13,204 nucleotides of DNA, from assembly GCA_023230425.1 (NCBI GenBank), contig JALNXI010000025.1:1-13204 (forward strand). Reading direction: 5' to 3'. The notes beneath the pieces were generated by a model. That model searched no databases and was not told where the DNA came from. It saw only the letters and a list, made by a program, of their open reading frames with translations. This document shows positions 1 to 6,116 of this stretch, piece after piece. Position numbers and translations under genes: made by a program. This DNA comes from Methanoculleus sp. GTDB lineage: Archaea > Halobacteriota > Methanomicrobia > Methanomicrobiales > Methanoculleaceae. Numbering within the stretch: the stretch's first letter is position 1; each line of letters starts with the position of its first letter.

Positions 1-445
1 GGTCGACCTCGCGGAGCGCCCGCGCCGCCGCGACGGCAGCGTTGTTGAAGAGGCAGAACCCCATAGCCCGGTCCGGCGCGGCGTGGTGTCCCGGCGGACG
101 GACCAGGGCAAACGAGTGCTCGCCGTCGAGCGCCCGCTCCACCGCCAGAGAGGTGGCTCCCACCGCGTACAGGGCCGCATCGAATGATCCATGGGTGACG
201 TAGGTATCAGAGTCCAGGTAGCAGGTCCGGCCGGCGGGACACTCCCTGCAGAGCGAGCGGACGACCGCGATATGCCGGTGCGTGTGTACCCGGGCCAGGT
301 CCCGGGGCGTCGCCTGCTCCGGGGCTATGCAGCGGGCGTCCGCCGGCACCCCGCCGAGGGCGGCCTCGAGGCGTGCCTGTGACTCGGGGTGGTCGGGATC
401 GTCATGGCCCGCAAAGACATCCCCCGTCACGATCGAGTATGGCAT
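1..445 (-). CDS. Histone deacetylase superfamily protein (partial, C-terminus off left edge)
   Basis: Zinc-dependent deacetylase fold (histone deacetylase / AcuC / acetylpolyamine amidohydrolase family). Reading leftward from ATG at 445, about 148 residues are visible before the window ends. The N-terminus is complete: HPESQARL near residues 19-26 matches the family's usual HPE-x-RL opening. LDSDTYV (77-83), RPPGHHA (116-122, with the catalytic His pair 120-121) and GFCLFNNAAVAA (129-140) follow in the family order. The zinc-binding Asp/His residues would lie further left and are not seen. Archaeal substrates are uncertain; acetylated chromatin proteins, polyamines or other acetyl-amines are possible. 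A short cysteine group (C66, C69, C75) sits just before LDSDTYV. No Shine-Dalgarno site precedes the start. The gene is divergent from the ATP synthase subunit C gene. Family call strong, substrate unknown. Confidence 0.9.
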   Translation of the reverse strand, partial: MPYSIVTGDVFAGHDDPDHPESQARLEAALGGVPADARCIAPEQATPRDLARVHTHRHIAVVRSLCRECPAGRTCYLDSDTYVTHGSFDAALYAVGATSLAVERALDGEHSFALVRPPGHHAAPDRAMGFCLFNNAAVAAARALREVD

Positions 446-504
446 GGTGACCGGGCGGGATCGGTCGGCACGGGAGATGAACCTTACTGCTGGCCATTGG
501 GTGT

Positions 505-515
505 GCATTTATGAG
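505..515. promoter_or_regulatory. Candidate AT-rich promoter element in divergent spacer
   Basis: The 65-base spacer between the deacetylase gene and the subunit C gene is GC-rich except for GCATTTATGAG at its right end. On the minus strand it reads CTCATAAATGC and would place a transcript start about 40 bases upstream of the deacetylase ATG. On the plus strand it would place a start near 538, inside the annotated subunit C gene. It is only a weak match to an archaeal TATA box. No other candidate is seen in the spacer. Confidence 0.25.
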
Positions 516-1650
516 AGAGCACGAACATGAAGATGTCGTGGTGATCTCTCCATCGTGCGTCTACGCCTGTACCCGGTTTCGGGTCCGCAAGACGAAGCTC
601 CTCCCTCGTGAAGAGTACCTGCGTATCATGCGGATGAGCATGCCGGAGGTCGTCGCCCACCTTGGCCGGCAGGAGGATTACCAGGACGTCATGGACCTGG
701 CTGGCGAATTTTCCGGCGCCCAGCTCATCGAAGAGGCGGTAAACCGCAGTCTGGCCCGGTCGTTCCGGAGCGCCATGGCGATCGCTCCGGGGGACCTGCA
801 CACCCTGACCGGGGAGTACCTCGCTCGGTGGGACATAGCAAACGTCATGGCGATCCTACGGGGCACGGTTCACAACGTACCCCGGCGACAGGTCCGCGAC
901 CTCCTTATCCCGGCGGGCGAGATCGACAGCGCGCTCCTCGACCACCTCCTCAACCTTACGGCATGCGGCGAGGTCCTGGAAGCGCTCCAGGGCTGGCGGC
1001 TCTACCCGGTCCTTGCAGAATATTACCGGATCTGCGGAGAGAAGGGTGTCTTTGCCCGGATCGAGAACGAACTTTACAGACGCTACTACGCCGGGCTGCT
1101 CGACCTTGCCACATCCGGGTGCAGCGGCTGCCAGGAATTGATCGCCTACCTCCGGTTCGAGATCGATATCACCAACATGAAGAACCTCCTCCGGCTCCAC
1201 TGTGCGAGGGAGGCGTGCGATATCACAGTCGTCGACCGGACCATGATCCCGGGCGGCCACATTCCTCTCGGCCTCTTCCGCCGGCTCTACGACATCGAGA
1301 CGGAGGAGGAGTTCGTCAGCGTCTTTTTGCAGACGGCGATCGTCCCTATCCTGACTCAGGCGGTGCGCGAACTCCGGCAGGACCCGGACTTCTCGAGCAC
1401 GGACGCCGCAGAACTGGTCTGGCGGCGGTGGCACCGGCACCTGCGGCCCGTTCACGAGGTCGAGATAGCGATAACCCGTGTCAGGCTCCACCAGATGGAG
1501 TCCCTCTCCCGGCGTCACCCGTTCTCGGTCCTGCCGGTGCTTGCGTACCTCGAGCGGAAGAGATACGAAGTCGCGAACCTGCGGGCAATCGCACGAGGGA
1601 AAGCGTTCGGTCTGCCGTCCGAGCGGATATGGCAGTACATTGTCACGTAA
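511..1650 (+). CDS. atpC: A-type ATP synthase subunit C
   Basis: Subunit C (vATP-synt_AC39 family, equivalent to V-ATPase subunit d) is the all-helical socket joining the central stalk (D/F) to the membrane rotor ring. As called it has 379 residues, somewhat over the usual 340-360. The opening VYACTRFRVRKTKLLPREEY (about 18-37) matches the family pattern of an aromatic-Ala start, a basic stretch and KLL. Helical repeats follow, with recognisable blocks at YLARWDIANVMAILRG (about 110-125) and RFEIDITNMKNLLRLH (about 215-230), the repeated D-x-x-N-(hydrophobic) signature of the three domains. No Shine-Dalgarno site precedes ATG 511. In-frame GTG codons at 538 and 541 are alternative, possibly leaderless, starts that give a more typical N-terminus. 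The subunit D gene follows after 9 bases, but no F, A or B gene lies between. Function confident, start uncertain. Confidence 0.9.
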   Translation: MREHEHEDVVVISPSCVYACTRFRVRKTKLLPREEYLRIMRMSMPEVVAHLGRQEDYQDVMDLAGEFSGAQLIEEAVNRSLARSFRSAMAIAPGDLHTLTGEYLARWDIANVMAILRGTVHNVPRRQVRDLLIPAGEIDSALLDHLLNLTACGEVLEALQGWRLYPVLAEYYRICGEKGVFARIENELYRRYYAGLLDLATSGCSGCQELIAYLRFEIDITNMKNLLRLHCAREACDITVVDRTMIPGGHIPLGLFRRLYDIETEEEFVSVFLQTAIVPILTQAVRELRQDPDFSSTDAAELVWRRWHRHLRPVHEVEIAITRVRLHQMESLSRRHPFSVLPVLAYLERKRYEVANLRAIARGKAFGLPSERIWQYIVT

Positions 1651-1659
1651 GGAGGTACC

Positions 1660-2295
1660 ATGCCGGTTGACGATATCAAACCCACCCGGTCCGGTCTCCT
1701 GATCGTCAGGCGGCGGATGGCGCTTGCGGAGCGGGTACACAGGCTTCTTGCTATGAAACTCGACGGCATGATGCTGGAACTGATCAAACTCGCCGATCAG
1801 GCTGCCCGCGAGCGTAAGGAACTCGAGGAGAAATATGCTGCGGCACGGGAGATGGTGGCGGTCGCCGCCATGATGGAGGGGGCGACAGGAGTGCTCCTTG
1901 CAGCGCTCTCGGTGGAGGCCGCCCCGACCTACACGGCCGGACAGAAGAACGTCTTCGGGGTGTGCCTTCCGGACCTGGAACCGGTGATGGTGAAGAAGAC
2001 ACTCGACCAGCGGGGGTACGGTATCCTCGGGACATCATCGGTCATCGATGACGCTGCCGACGCCTACGAGGATCTCCTCGAAGCAATCATAGCAAGTGCC
2101 GAACTCGAAGGGAGCGTCAAGCGATTGCTCGACGATATCGAGCGGACCCGCCGAAGGGTGAACGCGCTGGAGTTCAAGGTCATCCCGGAGCTTACAGAGC
2201 TGCGCCGGTTCATCGAGGGGCAGCGCGACGAGATGGAGCGGCAGGAGTGGACGCGGCTCCGGCGCATCAAAAAGATTAAGGCAAAAAGGGGCTAG
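1660..2295 (+). CDS. atpD: A-type ATP synthase subunit D
   Basis: Subunit D forms the central rotor shaft, a long antiparallel coiled coil turning inside the A3B3 head, like V-ATPase subunit D. The 211 residues match family length. PTRSGLL near residue 8 starts the N-terminal helix, the heptad-rich ERKELEEKYAAA lies at 51-62, RGYGILGTSS at 118-127 marks the turn, and RRVNALEFKVIPEL (165-178) is the diagnostic C-terminal motif. The block near residues 25-36 (ERVHRLLAMKLDG) departs from the common ERGHxLLKxKRD pattern as I recall it, so this may be a diverged copy. GGAGG lies 4 bases before the ATG, a slightly short spacing, 9 bases after the subunit C stop. The lysine-rich tail ends in TAG within a CTAG shared with the opposing cmk stop. 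Confidence 0.93.
   Translation: MPVDDIKPTRSGLLIVRRRMALAERVHRLLAMKLDGMMLELIKLADQAARERKELEEKYAAAREMVAVAAMMEGATGVLLAALSVEAAPTYTAGQKNVFGVCLPDLEPVMVKKTLDQRGYGILGTSSVIDDAADAYEDLLEAIIASAELEGSVKRLLDDIERTRRRVNALEFKVIPELTELRRFIEGQRDEMERQEWTRLRRIKKIKAKRG
2269..2287 (-). terminator. Candidate U-tract terminator for the adkA-cmk unit
   Basis: Read on the minus strand just after the cmk stop, two TTTTT runs occur at 2287-2283 and 2273-2269. Archaeal RNA polymerase can terminate on U-rich tracts without a hairpin. On the plus strand the same bases are lysine codons of the subunit D tail, so the tract may simply reflect coding. Placement is suggestive and strength is unknown. Confidence 0.4.
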
Positions 2296-2834
2296 AGGAC
2301 GCCCTTCTGCCGCGTGAGGCATGCAATCGCCGTATCCACAATCGTACCGAGAGCGTCCACACCGAAGGTCTCGGACGAAAGGACGATATCGTACGGCGAG
2401 AGGTCGTTGATATCGATGCCGTAGTAGTTCCGGTAGCGGGTGGCCTCTGAGTTCTGCCGGTTCTCGGTGTAGACCCGGGCCCCCTCTTCATCCATCTCGT
2501 CACGACCTGCGATCCGCTTTGCCCGGCAGGAGAGCGATGCAGAGAGCCAGATCCGGAGATCGGCGTTCTCGATCATCCGGCCCGAGAGCCTACCCTCGAT
2601 GATGATGTTCCCGGCACCCTCGCCGATCTCTTTCTGTCGGGCGTCGATCATACGGTCGACCGAGGGGTCGTTCTCTGCGAACCTGCCGAACTCAGCGAGG
2701 TCCATGCCATGCTCCCGGGCGAGCTGGCGAAAGACCTCTCCCGCAGAGGTGAGGTCAAGCCCGTACTTCCCGGCCAGGTACCGGGCGAGCGATGTGGTAC
2801 CGCTTCCCGGCGGACCGCTGATGGTGATCCGCAT
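2292..2834 (-). CDS. cmk: Cytidylate kinase (archaeal type)
   Basis: Transfers phosphate from ATP to CMP or dCMP in the cytoplasm for pyrimidine nucleotide supply. The 180 residues fit the short archaeal family. The P-loop region is SGPPGSGTTS (6-15); Thr13 occupies the place of the usual Walker A lysine. LTSAGEVFR (28-36) is the substrate-side motif, IIIEGRLSGRM (83-93) the Walker B-like strand, and the C-terminal half carries the RNYYGIDINDLSPYD block typical of archaeal Cmk. The ATG at 2834 shares one base with the DUF106 stop (TGATG), and GGAGG lies about 6 bases upstream, so coupled translation is likely. It is the last gene of its unit and ends tail to tail with the subunit D gene. The neighbouring pseudouridine synthase or ribosomal genes seen beside cmk in many archaea are absent. 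Confidence 0.92.
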   Translation of the reverse strand: MRITISGPPGSGTTSLARYLAGKYGLDLTSAGEVFRQLAREHGMDLAEFGRFAENDPSVDRMIDARQKEIGEGAGNIIIEGRLSGRMIENADLRIWLSASLSCRAKRIAGRDEMDEEGARVYTENRQNSEATRYRNYYGIDINDLSPYDIVLSSETFGVDALGTIVDTAIACLTRQKGVL

Positions 2835-3454
2835 CAGAGCCCTCCGATGTTGAGAGATTTCCGGATCACCTGGCTGATGGTTAGCGAGCAGATCATGTAC
2901 CAGAGGATCCAGGCCGGCACGATCCAGAACGCAAAGCCCGAGAGAGTGACGGCCCCAAGGAAGGGCATCACGATGCCGCTCGCAATGGTGGTCGGCGCGC
3001 CGACCGCCGGGAGCCGCAGGAGGAGCCAGAAGAATATCGGCACTGACAGCACGAGGATGATCGCCATCGGGGTAAACTGCTGCCGGGAGATATCGAGCTG
3101 GTCCTGCATCATCCGTTCCTGCTTTCCCTGGAGTTTCTTGACCCGCTTCTCGTCCCCGGAGAGCTGGGCCTCCCTGAACTCCTTCTGAAACACTCGCATC
3201 TTCGCCTGTGTCTCCTGCATCTTCTCGTAATCGATAGTGTACTTCTGGACGAGTGAGGAGTACAGCCCCGTGATGCCGGAGAGGATCAGGATCATGACAA
3301 AGAACGGTACGCCAAGGGTATCGATGAAGGGGCCCAGCAGTACATCCATCGCTGAACCGACCGTCACCCGAATCCACTCGATGCCGTAGGAGAGCATCAC
3401 GAGCATGGTAAAGAGGAGGGCGATCGTCGGGCCGTGCTTCTTCAGGTCCACCAT
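2834..3454 (-). CDS. DUF106 membrane protein, YidC/Oxa1/EMC3-superfamily insertase-like
   Basis: Polytopic membrane protein of 206 residues. Hydrophobic segments fall near 9-27, 49-69, 127-147 and 165-190. A charged helical hairpin, probably coiled coil, lies at about 72-125 between the second and third, rich in Lys, Glu and Gln (for example KMQETQAKMRVFQKEFREAQ). A first helix, cytosolic coiled coil and hydrophobic core in this order is the DUF106 plan, a family structurally related to YidC, EMC3 and TMCO1. The likely role is insertion or folding of membrane proteins next to the ribosome and Sec channel; that is inferred from the superfamily, not shown here. It lies 6 bases after adkA, with GAGGTAA upstream of the ATG, and abuts cmk. 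This adk-DUF106-cmk order downstream of secY is common in Euryarchaeota as I recall it. Confidence 0.88.
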   Translation of the reverse strand: MVDLKKHGPTIALLFTMLVMLSYGIEWIRVTVGSAMDVLLGPFIDTLGVPFFVMILILSGITGLYSSLVQKYTIDYEKMQETQAKMRVFQKEFREAQLSGDEKRVKKLQGKQERMMQDQLDISRQQFTPMAIILVLSVPIFFWLLLRLPAVGAPTTIASGIVMPFLGAVTLSGFAFWIVPAWILWYMICSLTISQVIRKSLNIGGL

Positions 3455-3460
3455 GTCAGG

Positions 3461-4036
3461 TTACCTCAGCACATCCACCAGGTCGCCGATGCCCCGTTCA
3501 AGCAGGAAGTTCTCATTCCTGACGATCTTGATGGTGCAGCCGGTATACATCGCATACGCCGCACTGACGGCACGGTTGAACTCCTGGTGTTCGGCGATTG
3601 CCCGGGCTCCTTCCATATCGCGGACCCTTGAGGCATCGCCGAGGCGGCGCATCAGGATCTGGTCCGGGTCAGTCTCCACCAGCACGACCACATCGGGCAT
3701 CAACTCGCGGAGCACCCATTCGGGCAGCCCCGCGAGGAACCCTGCCGGGGTCTTGACGCTGCTGTGGGTATCGATGATGACGTTCGCATCAGTGCTCATG
3801 GCAGCTATCCCTGAAGCAGCCACCTGCTGGAGGCGTTTCTGGACATCTTTTCCGAGCTTGCGCATCTCGTCGCGGTTCGAGACCAGGTTCTCTTTCCTGG
3901 CCGCATCAAACATGAACGTGCCGAAGTTGACGGCCTCGTAAGCGATGCCCTCGGCCGCCAGTCTCTCCATCGCACCGTTGATGACAGTGGTCTTCCCGAC
4001 GCCGGGAACCCCCGTCACGACGACTTTCTTCCCCAA
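3461..4036 (-). CDS. adkA: Adenylate kinase, archaeal AdkA type
   Basis: Interconverts ATP plus AMP with two ADP in the cytoplasm. The archaeal AdkA family is distinct from bacterial Adk and lacks its large lid. TTG at 4036 is chosen as start: it yields MGKKVVVTGVPG, the usual AdkA opening, gives 191 residues (family about 192), and has GGAGTGA well placed upstream. A GTG nine bases further upstream (4045) would overlap that site. The P-loop GVPGVGKTT lies at residues 9-17, followed by VNFGTFMFDAA, the DTHSSVKTP block near 90, and RRLGDASRVRD in the AMP/ATP-binding second half. It is the first gene of the adkA-DUF106-cmk unit, separated from secY by a long spacer with its own candidate promoter. 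Confidence 0.93.
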   Translation of the reverse strand: MGKKVVVTGVPGVGKTTVINGAMERLAAEGIAYEAVNFGTFMFDAARKENLVSNRDEMRKLGKDVQKRLQQVAASGIAAMSTDANVIIDTHSSVKTPAGFLAGLPEWVLRELMPDVVVLVETDPDQILMRRLGDASRVRDMEGARAIAEHQEFNRAVSAAYAMYTGCTIKIVRNENFLLERGIGDLVDVLR

Positions 4037-4069
4037 CTCTATCACTCCATTTAGATTATAGTTCCTTGC

Positions 4070-4077
4070 AAAATAAA
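4070..4077 (-). promoter_or_regulatory. Candidate TATA box for the adkA unit
   Basis: On the minus strand TTTATTTT stands out in GC-rich DNA. Archaeal initiation about 25 bases downstream would fall near 4046-4050, leaving a leader of roughly 10-14 bases that still contains GGAGTGA before the TTG start. The BRE position just upstream (GCGTGG) is not a good match. Confidence 0.4.
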
Positions 4078-4090
4078 TCCACGCCCACAA

Positions 4091-4114
4091 GAGTAATTCT
4101 TTTCGGAATCACTC
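4091..4114. repeat. Inverted repeat (9-bp stem, 6-base loop) upstream of the adkA promoter
   Basis: Arms 4091-4099 (GAGTAATTC) and 4106-4114 (GAATCACTC) pair with one mismatch on the plus strand. In a minus-strand transcript that position is a G-U pair, so the stem is complete only in the secY/adkA sense RNA. It lies about 13 bases upstream of the candidate adkA TATA box. It could be an operator, or part of the secY 3' end. Confidence 0.45.
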
Positions 4115-4124
4115 GGGGCCCTGA

Positions 4125-4141
4125 ACGATCACAAGGATCGT
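4125..4141. repeat. Short inverted repeat in the secY-adkA spacer
   Basis: ACGATC (4125-4130) and GATCGT (4136-4141) are perfect inverted arms around ACAAG. A 6-bp stem is weak on its own and is listed because it sits in a non-coding spacer between the T-tracts and a second stem. Confidence 0.3.
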
Positions 4142-4150
4142 CCGGACAAG

Positions 4151-4183
4151 AAAAACGACCGGGTTGTGTTGGTCTGGAAAAAA
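4151..4183 (-). terminator. Candidate U-tract terminator after secY
   Basis: About 50-80 bases past the secY stop, the minus strand has TTTTTT (4183-4178) and TTTTT (4155-4151). This fits the U-rich tracts at which archaeal polymerase stops, and would end the ribosomal operon transcript. The whole 4037-4231 spacer (195 bases) shows no convincing coding frame; it holds this tract, two inverted repeats and the adkA promoter candidate. Confidence 0.45.
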
Positions 4184-4231
4184 TGGAACGCCCGGAACCA
4201 CCCTCTTGAAAGAGAAGAGGTGCCTTCGGAC

Positions 4232-5665
4232 TTACTCCTTCCCAAAGAACGACCGCATGAACGGGTACATCTCCATGATCTGCTGGCTTGCGACCTCCTC
4301 GTAGAGCCGGTAGGTGATGCTCACCGCAAGCAGCAGCCCCGTTCCGCCGACCGCGCCGATCACACCGAAGAGGTTCGCAACGACCGAGAGGACCCCGATG
4401 AACGCACCGCCGATGACGGTGATCCGCGGGATATAGCGGTCGAGGTACTTCTCAAGCACCTGGGCGTTCCGGCGGTAGCCGGGGATATGCATCCCGCTCC
4501 TCTGGATCTGCCGTGCCACATCCTTTGAGTCGAGACCTGCGGTCTTGACCCAGAAGAGCGCGAAGATAGCGCCCCCGACCACCATCACGGTGATATCGAT
4601 GCCCATCCGGAGGAGGATCTCCCAGGGGGCATGCCCGAGTTCGGAGAGCCACCACATCCAGTCCTGCGGCTGGTTGATCGGTGCAATGTACCACATGAGA
4701 CCGTTGATCGGTTGCTGATTCTGGAACTCGCCGAGGACCGTTATCCCGGCGTTTGAGAGGAACATCCCGATCATCTGGATGTTCGCCTGCAGCACCCGGA
4801 CCAGGATCATAGGCAGAACACTCGCATAGATGAGTTTCACCGGGAAGCGCGCGCGGGCGCCGCGGACGGCGGTATGCGCAAGCGGGATCTCGATACGGGT
4901 CGACTCCACGTAGACGATGACCATGAAGATCACGATCGTCGTGATGAGAGCGAGCATATCCGTGCCGAAATACTCGAGGAAGTTTGCCCCCGACGTCCCT
5001 ATGGCGAACAGCCGCGGGAAGAACCCTATCGGGAAGGGATCGGTGCCCGTCTGCCAGTTCAGGAACCCGTTCACGAGACCCTGCGAGACCCCCGCAACGA
5101 TGAAGAGCCCCACACCTGAGCCGACGCCCCACTTGGTGACGACCTCGTCCATCAGCACCACCAGCAACCCGCCGATGCAGAGTTGGAGGAAGATCAGGAG
5201 CGAGACCGCGAACGTATTCCCGCCGAACAACTGTGCCGCTACCGACGGATCGGGCATCATCATCCCGCTCACGACCATGGGGAGTGCCTCGACGATGATC
5301 ATCACGAAGATGAGCATCTTCTGCAGGCCCATGTACATGACCTGGCCGCGTGCATCACTGGTGTCGATCTGCAGGATTCCGGCACCCTTGAGCAGCTGCA
5401 GCACGATCGATGCGGTGACGATCGGCCCGATGCCGAGATGCAGAAGCGAACCGCTCGCACCGGCAAGCAGGGCACGCCATAGTCCGAATATATCCTGTGA
5501 CTGCGGAGAGAGTCCAAAGATATCGATATTGGTCAATGTGAAGTAGAGGAGCAGAATCGCAAGCGTCCACATGAGTTTATTCTTGAAGTGGACGTGCCCC
5601 TCCGGACTTCTGACTGCAGGCATCGCTGCAAGGATGGGTTCAAATCTATCCAGCAGATCTCCCAT
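4232..5665 (-). CDS. secY: Protein translocase subunit SecY (Sec61 alpha)
   Basis: Channel-forming subunit of the SecYEG/Sec61 complex in the cell membrane, receiving nascent chains from the ribosome for secretion or membrane insertion. The 477 residues fit the archaeal family with ten transmembrane helices; the first is near 31-48. The plug and second-helix block is recognisable at GIGPIVTASIVLQLL (78-92). Other family marks are KWGVGSGVGLFIVAG (178-192), the cytosolic loop with TRIEIPLAH (256-264), SGMHIPGYRRN (390-400), and GTGLLLAVSITYRLYEE (441-457) in the last helix. AGGTGA sits 4 bases before the ATG. A 20-base gap with a T-rich stretch separates it from uL15. It is the last gene of the spc-type block, as in many archaea. 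Confidence 0.97.
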   Translation of the reverse strand: MGDLLDRFEPILAAMPAVRSPEGHVHFKNKLMWTLAILLLYFTLTNIDIFGLSPQSQDIFGLWRALLAGASGSLLHLGIGPIVTASIVLQLLKGAGILQIDTSDARGQVMYMGLQKMLIFVMIIVEALPMVVSGMMMPDPSVAAQLFGGNTFAVSLLIFLQLCIGGLLVVLMDEVVTKWGVGSGVGLFIVAGVSQGLVNGFLNWQTGTDPFPIGFFPRLFAIGTSGANFLEYFGTDMLALITTIVIFMVIVYVESTRIEIPLAHTAVRGARARFPVKLIYASVLPMILVRVLQANIQMIGMFLSNAGITVLGEFQNQQPINGLMWYIAPINQPQDWMWWLSELGHAPWEILLRMGIDITVMVVGGAIFALFWVKTAGLDSKDVARQIQRSGMHIPGYRRNAQVLEKYLDRYIPRITVIGGAFIGVLSVVANLFGVIGAVGGTGLLLAVSITYRLYEEVASQQIMEMYPFMRSFFGKE

Positions 5666-5685
5666 GGTTTCACCTAAAAAGGAAT

Positions 5686-6111
5686 TTAGACGGTCATTGC
5701 CTGACCGCCCATCTCCTCAATTTTTGCCCGGGCCCGTTCTGAAAACTCACGGGCGGAGATACTCATCTTGTGGGTGACTCTTCCGCCACCGAGCACCTTG
5801 TCGATACCGATCTCGGTGGCGTCGAGGGCAATGAGGTCTCCCTCCTTGCTTGCAAGTCCCTCACGGAGCAGTGCCTCGGCCATCTGATCGATCTCCCCGA
5901 TATCAAGGGCGGATACCGGCACGGACGTCTTGCTGACGAAACCGTGCTTACCGTTGGATATCTCACCCTTCAGGTAGAAGTGGGAGAAGCGGTGATCGCG
6001 CTGCCCGGCTCTACCCCGTCCACCCCTGTTGCCGGCGCCACGCCGGTTCTTGTGCGTACCGCCGCCACAGGTTCGTGAACCTCTGTATTTGGTTCTCTTG
6101 TTTACGGGCAT
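5686..6111 (-). CDS. rplO: Large ribosomal subunit protein uL15
   Basis: uL15 binds 23S rRNA in the large subunit and acts late in 50S assembly. The product has 141 residues, as expected for archaea. The N-terminal extension is glycine- and arginine-rich (GGGTHKNRRGAGNRGGRGRAG, broken by family-typical Gly runs, about 16-36). The globular C-terminal half contains KTSVPVSALDIGEID and VLGGGRVTHKMSI. ATG 6111 is chosen because GAGGTGA lies 6 bases upstream. A GTG at 6120 would add three residues but would overlap that site and the uL30 stop. The uL30 stop lies inside the 6-base spacer, so coupling is likely. Followed by secY. Confidence 0.95.
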   Translation of the reverse strand: MPVNKRTKYRGSRTCGGGTHKNRRGAGNRGGRGRAGQRDHRFSHFYLKGEISNGKHGFVSKTSVPVSALDIGEIDQMAEALLREGLASKEGDLIALDATEIGIDKVLGGGRVTHKMSISAREFSERARAKIEEMGGQAMTV

Positions 6112-6116
6112 CAGTC

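Noticed and set aside
191..530. Two short plus-strand open frames over the deacetylase gene
   Set aside because: They overlap each other and the coding strand of a recognised HDAC-family gene, and have no family resemblance.
828..1670. Second plus-strand open frame over subunit C (280 codons)
   Set aside because: Proline- and arginine-rich composition typical of an off-frame reading of GC-rich coding DNA; the other frame has clear homology.
856..1740. Long open frame on the minus strand opposite subunit C (294 codons)
   Set aside because: It mirrors a clear AC39-family gene in GC-rich DNA. Its product has no recognisable motif, and it spans into the next gene, so it is a shadow frame.
2041..2052. 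12-base palindrome GTCATCGATGAC in the subunit D gene
   Set aside because: About three such palindromes are expected by chance in a window of this size, and it lies in ordinary coding sequence.
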